Source: Glaciecola flavus | Lineage (GTDB): Bacteria > Pseudomonadota > Gammaproteobacteria > Enterobacterales > Alteromonadaceae | Assembly (NCBI RefSeq): GCF_042646125.1 | Contig: NZ_JBHRSW010000029.1 | Coordinates: 124,001 to 188,000, forward strand | DNA length: 64,000 bases | Direction: 5' to 3' | In this document: piece after piece, positions 60,761-64,000 of the stretch | Numbering within the stretch: position 1 is the stretch's first letter | How the letters are laid out: each line of letters starts with the position of its first letter | Notes under the pieces: generated by a model | What the model saw: the letters and a program-made list of their open reading frames with translations, nothing else | The model's database searches: none | What the model was told of the DNA's origin: nothing | Translations under genes and position numbers: made by a program

Positions 60761-61750
60761 ATGCCAACAATATACGAAGTATCGAAACTTGCCGGAGTGT
60801 CACTTGCCACTGTATCTCGCGTTATGAATGGCTCTGCAAAAGTCAGTGATAAGAACAAAAAAAAGGTGCGCGACGCAATGGATGCCTTGGGGTATCGGCC
60901 TAATTCGGTGGCTATTTCGTTGGCGTCAAAACGGTCAAATTGTATTGGCATACTGGTAGCTGAACTTGATGGTGTTTTCTTTGGCAGTATGATGACGGGT
61001 ATTGAGAAAACCCTAAGAAATCACCACAAGCACGTCGTAATTACTGCGGGACACAGCAATGATTTTGATGAACGTGAAGGTATCGAGTTCCTTAAATCTA
61101 GGAATTGCGATGCCTTGATAATTCACGCGGAGCAGTTGAGTGATGACTATTTGATTGAATTGAGTAAAGGGAAAACGCCGATTGTCGTGGTGAATCGATT
61201 TATCGCGGCCATTAAAGATAAATGCATATCTTTAGACAACCTTAAGGGGGGGTATTTAGCCACTCAATTTATCTTAAACAAAGGGCATACTAAACTCGTC
61301 AACATCTCTGGGCCAAAATCTAAGAATGACGCAAATGATCGCTTATTAGGGTTTAAACAAGCCCTAAGAGAACAAGGCTTGGTATGCGAAGAGCACCAAA
61401 TATACGAAGGTAATTATTTACAAGAAAGCGGTGCGGCAGCCATTGATCATTTTATTTCAGCTGGCATTGCGTTTACGGCAGTGGTGTGCGGAAATGATCA
61501 AATGGCAATCGGTGCCATGGCTAGGCTTCGTGTGTATCAAAAAAATCCCTCGGAAGACGTCGCTGTAATTGGTTTTGATGACGTGTCTTTTGCGGCGTGC
61601 ACTTTCCCAACACTTACCACGATTAAGTACCCTATAAAAGAAATGGGGAATCAAGCGGCAAAACTGATCTTAAAAGAGGTGTATAACATTGTCGTGGATG
61701 ATATTCGTCAACGATATGAACCGTCTCTGGTTGAGCGTGACTCTGTTTAA
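60761..61750 (+). CDS. LacI-family transcriptional regulator
   Basis: 329 residues. The N-terminal HTH reads TIYEVSKLAGVSLATVSRVM with the hinge helix PNSVAISLASKRSN; the rest is a periplasmic-binding-protein-like sensor ending QRYEPSLVERDSV. It is divergent from the transporter-phosphorylase-gluconokinase operon with two AAGCGCTT operators between them, so it most likely represses that operon until a sugar ligand binds. Its TAA shares the TTAA tetranucleotide with the stop of the convergent response regulator. Confidence 0.94.
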   Translation: MPTIYEVSKLAGVSLATVSRVMNGSAKVSDKNKKKVRDAMDALGYRPNSVAISLASKRSNCIGILVAELDGVFFGSMMTGIEKTLRNHHKHVVITAGHSNDFDEREGIEFLKSRNCDALIIHAEQLSDDYLIELSKGKTPIVVVNRFIAAIKDKCISLDNLKGGYLATQFILNKGHTKLVNISGPKSKNDANDRLLGFKQALREQGLVCEEHQIYEGNYLQESGAAAIDHFISAGIAFTAVVCGNDQMAIGAMARLRVYQKNPSEDVAVIGFDDVSFAACTFPTLTTIKYPIKEMGNQAAKLILKEVYNIVVDDIRQRYEPSLVERDSV

Positions 61751-62763
61751 CTGTCGTTGGCGTCGTCGACACCCATGATATAACCCAGCTGAACAATACC
61801 ACTACGGCGCTCTTTTCTTGCTTTAAATAGAACGTTATCCGCAGCTTGATAAAGTTGCGCCGACACGCCACCACCGGCTGGTGCAGCAACCGCGACGGCA
61901 ATAGTACATTCAATTTTGTGGTCGCCAAATTCTTGGTTTACCACAAAGTTTGGCTGACTAAAGGTATCGATAATTTGCTGCGCTTTGATTTGCGCCCCAC
62001 TGGTTGAGCAGTCTGATAAGAGCAGGCCAAAGCAGTCATCGTCTAACGAGGCAAATAGATCTCCCGGTCTGGCACCAATGCCGGAAAGCGCATCAGCGAT
62101 ACTCGCTGTCATGGCGTAATATTCGTCTTTACCGTATTCTTTTTTTAGCCATTGCATGTCTTCCAAATGAATTAGCAATAGAGATAGGTGATGCCAATAG
62201 CGAGCGCATCTCGACCATTCTTGCTTTAGTACTTCTTCAAACTTAGCGGCATTGGGCAAATGCGTAAGCGGGTCGATAAAAATCAAGGCCTCAAGGCGTT
62301 TAGTCTTTCGATATTGCGCTGCATGGCGGTTAATCCTCGCGACGAGTTCATCAATAACAGGTGGTTTGACGACAAAGTCGGCGCCACCCAACTCAAAAGC
62401 TTGTGCTTTAATATTTGCACCACTTAAACTCGACATAAAAATAATGGGGATATTGTTTGTATATGGGTTTTCGCGAAGTCGCTCACAAAATTGCAAGCCA
62501 TCTTCGTCAGGCATTAGTATATCCAAAATAATAGCATCGGGGATGGGCGCGCGATTGAGCAGTTCCCATGCTTTTTCGGTTGTGCGAGCGAAGGACATAG
62601 TAAAGTGTCTTGCTAGGCCATTGGCATAGAGTTTTAACTCCATTTCATTATCGTCTATGACGAGCACTCGGTACTTCTCAGCATCGTCATGCTTGCTGGC
62701 AAATATATCCATGTCCATTAATTTGCTGGGGTGCTGTTTAGCATCTAGCGAGTACTTATCCAT
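61747..62763 (-). CDS. Response regulator with degenerate GGDEF domain
   Basis: 338 residues. The receiver domain (about 30-150) is intact: VLVIDDNEME, the acceptor in AIILDILMPDEDG and VVKPPV. The output domain (about 160-325) starts like a GGDEF domain (IDPLTHLPN) but the signature is replaced by LDDDCFG, so diguanylate cyclase activity is unlikely. It may bind c-di-GMP or GTP, or work through protein contacts. No kinase gene is adjacent. Convergent with the lacI-type gene. Confidence 0.88.
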   Translation of the reverse strand: MDKYSLDAKQHPSKLMDMDIFASKHDDAEKYRVLVIDDNEMELKLYANGLARHFTMSFARTTEKAWELLNRAPIPDAIILDILMPDEDGLQFCERLRENPYTNNIPIIFMSSLSGANIKAQAFELGGADFVVKPPVIDELVARINRHAAQYRKTKRLEALIFIDPLTHLPNAAKFEEVLKQEWSRCARYWHHLSLLLIHLEDMQWLKKEYGKDEYYAMTASIADALSGIGARPGDLFASLDDDCFGLLLSDCSTSGAQIKAQQIIDTFSQPNFVVNQEFGDHKIECTIAVAVAAPAGGGVSAQLYQAADNVLFKARKERRSGIVQLGYIMGVDDANDS

Positions 62764-63006
62764 TCGACCTACTTTACATAAACATCATTTGTTAACATTA
62801 ACGTTACACTACGTTAATAAAACGCGCAAACTTAATTATGTGCAATTTGTTTCAAATTACCACACTACTATAAAGAGAATGTTTCATTGCTGATTGTTCG
62901 CAATGCGCAAGCATCGTTTCCATTGTATTTTTTGCGCTGGTAACTACGTTAGCACGGGCTATAATACGCGGCAATTAATATGCGGTAGTAGCGTCAGAGA
63001 ATAGTT
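62764..63006. other. Upstream region of speA and the response regulator
   Basis: 243 bp between two divergent genes. It is AT-rich and should contain both promoters. I see no repeat or riboswitch-like structure that I can support. Confidence 0.4.
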
Positions 63007-64000
63007 ATGGGGCAAAACAAAAATCAACAAGGACAAACATGGTCAATCAGCGAAGCTGAGCGGGTATATGGCGTCTCGAGTTGGGGGGGCGGGTATTTTA
63101 AAATAGGTGATAACGGCCATATACATGTTATTCCTGAGCCATCCACACCAGATGTGAAAATTGATTTTAAAGCTGTAATTGACGAAATTCGCCAAGAAGG
63201 GATCGAATTCCCAGTTGTCATTCGTTTCCATGACGTCTTACGGGCGCAGGTGGTTAATATTAACGAAACATTCCGAAAGGTAATTGATTCAGCCAATTAC
63301 CAAGGTGTGTACCGAGGCGTTTACCCCATAAAAGTCAATCAAATGCGAGAAGTGGTTGAAGAAATCGTGGATGCAGGTGCGCCCTATGATTTTGGTCTTG
63401 AAGCGGGGTCAAAGCCCGAATTACTTGCAGTGCTTGCTTACAATACCAATCCCGAAGCTTTGACTATTTTAAATGGCTACAAAGACGAAGAATTTATGCG
63501 CTTGGCGCTGTTAGGTCGTCGTTTAGGTCGTAAAGTTGTGGTGGTCATAGAAAAATTCAGTGAGTTGGTCTCCCTAGTAGATTTGAGTAAGCGCTTAGGG
63601 ATTGAGCCTATCGTTGGTTTACGCGCAAAAATGCAAGTCAAGAGTATGGGGCGCTGGCAAGGTTCGAGCGGTTCTCGAGCAAAGTTTGGATTAACCATCG
63701 CAGAAATAATCAAAGCCGCACGCTATCTTGAAAGCCACGATATGCATGACGCACTCAAATTACTGCATTTTCATATCGGCTCACAACTTCCTGATATTCG
63801 GGCAATAAAAGATGCGGTCAACGAAAGTGCCATGATTTATGCCGAACTGATTCATATGGGGTTTGCACTGGAATATGTTGATGTTGGGGGCGGGCTAGGC
63901 ATTGATTACGATGGTAGTAAATCTACTAATGATTCTTCAAGAAATTACACACTAGATGAATACGTTGCCGATGTCGTTTACGGCCTGCGTGAAGTGTGTG
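63007..64000 (+). CDS. speA: Biosynthetic arginine decarboxylase SpeA (5' part)
   Basis: Decarboxylates arginine to agmatine for polyamine synthesis, using PLP. The first 331 codons are in the window and the frame runs off the end. The start MGQNKNQQGQTWSISEAERV is followed by the family's VYGVSSWGGGYF; the PLP lysine is in GVYPIKVNQ, and the barrel motifs LEAGSKPEL, LHFHIGSQL and DVGGGLGIDYDG are clear. It is on the plus strand, divergent from the response-regulator gene. Confidence 0.97.
   Translation, partial: MGQNKNQQGQTWSISEAERVYGVSSWGGGYFKIGDNGHIHVIPEPSTPDVKIDFKAVIDEIRQEGIEFPVVIRFHDVLRAQVVNINETFRKVIDSANYQGVYRGVYPIKVNQMREVVEEIVDAGAPYDFGLEAGSKPELLAVLAYNTNPEALTILNGYKDEEFMRLALLGRRLGRKVVVVIEKFSELVSLVDLSKRLGIEPIVGLRAKMQVKSMGRWQGSSGSRAKFGLTIAEIIKAARYLESHDMHDALKLLHFHIGSQLPDIRAIKDAVNESAMIYAELIHMGFALEYVDVGGGLGIDYDGSKSTNDSSRNYTLDEYVADVVYGLREVC

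Overview
The window looks like chromosome from a marine gammaproteobacterium of the Alteromonadales type. The evidence is the gene set and order: fxsA-groES-groEL next to dsbD, a CheY-CheA-CheW-CheR-CheD-CheB operon carrying a phosphatase/STAS partner switch as in Shewanella, DUF1592/DUF1552 proteins, and a sugar-phosphorylase cluster typical of polysaccharide degraders. The DNA is moderately AT-rich. Species assignment is inference; no rRNA or tRNA gene was recognised.

Layout. (1) 0.07-2.8 kb: a PAS protein and a divergent double-receiver diguanylate cyclase. (2) 2.9-14.6 kb: a minus-strand chemotaxis operon, transcribed in the order short MCP, STAS protein, REC-PP2C-HATPase regulator, CheY, CheA, CheW, large PAS-MCP, CheR, CheD, CheB. 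(3) 15-20.2 kb: dsbD, then fxsA, groES and groEL behind a sigma32-like promoter. The dsbD-fxsA gap holds two large structured inverted repeats. (4) 20.15-35.96 kb: a mobile island inserted in the 3' end of groEL. The last 17 bp of groEL recur exactly at its far edge. It carries a P4-type integrase, a type III restriction-modification operon with two extra nuclease-like genes, AlpA-like DNA-binding proteins, a MobF relaxase and a coupling protein, but no secretion apparatus, and it ends with an unrecognised 500-aa gene. It looks like an integrative mobilizable element that depends on a helper transfer machine. (5) 36-47 kb: vapBC, a three-gene ABC exporter, a membrane-anchored DUF1592-type cytochrome with a Tat-exported DUF1552 partner, small membrane proteins and yefM-yoeB. 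(6) 47-56 kb: an S9 peptidase, a MipA/OmpV protein, a hot-dog-fold protein, a Tat-linked GMC oxidoreductase pair, a DUF1554 protein, an exosortase-like membrane protein and a Pmp3 protein. (7) 56.2-61.8 kb: gluconokinase, GH94 phosphorylase, GPH-family sugar transporter and a divergent LacI regulator with two operators. This reads as a cellobionate (or related aldonic-acid disaccharide) utilisation unit. (8) 61.7-64 kb: a response regulator with a degenerate GGDEF domain and the 5' part of speA.

The most unusual signal is non-coding. At least three elements (16975-17106, 17154-17277, 51397-51540) plus one collapsed relative (40587-40650) share one fold. Each has a long near-perfect outer stem whose outer sequence differs between loci, enclosing a core of about 52-56 nt that makes two hairpins with [A/T]GGA loops. 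The inner stems differ between copies by compensating changes while the loops are kept. This is a candidate uncharacterised structured repeat, possibly bound by CsrA/RsmA if transcribed. Other notable points are the groEL attachment site, the extended restriction operon, repeated FGFF motifs replacing the usual CheA P2 region, and an identical GDVDLF C-terminus on CheD and the short MCP.
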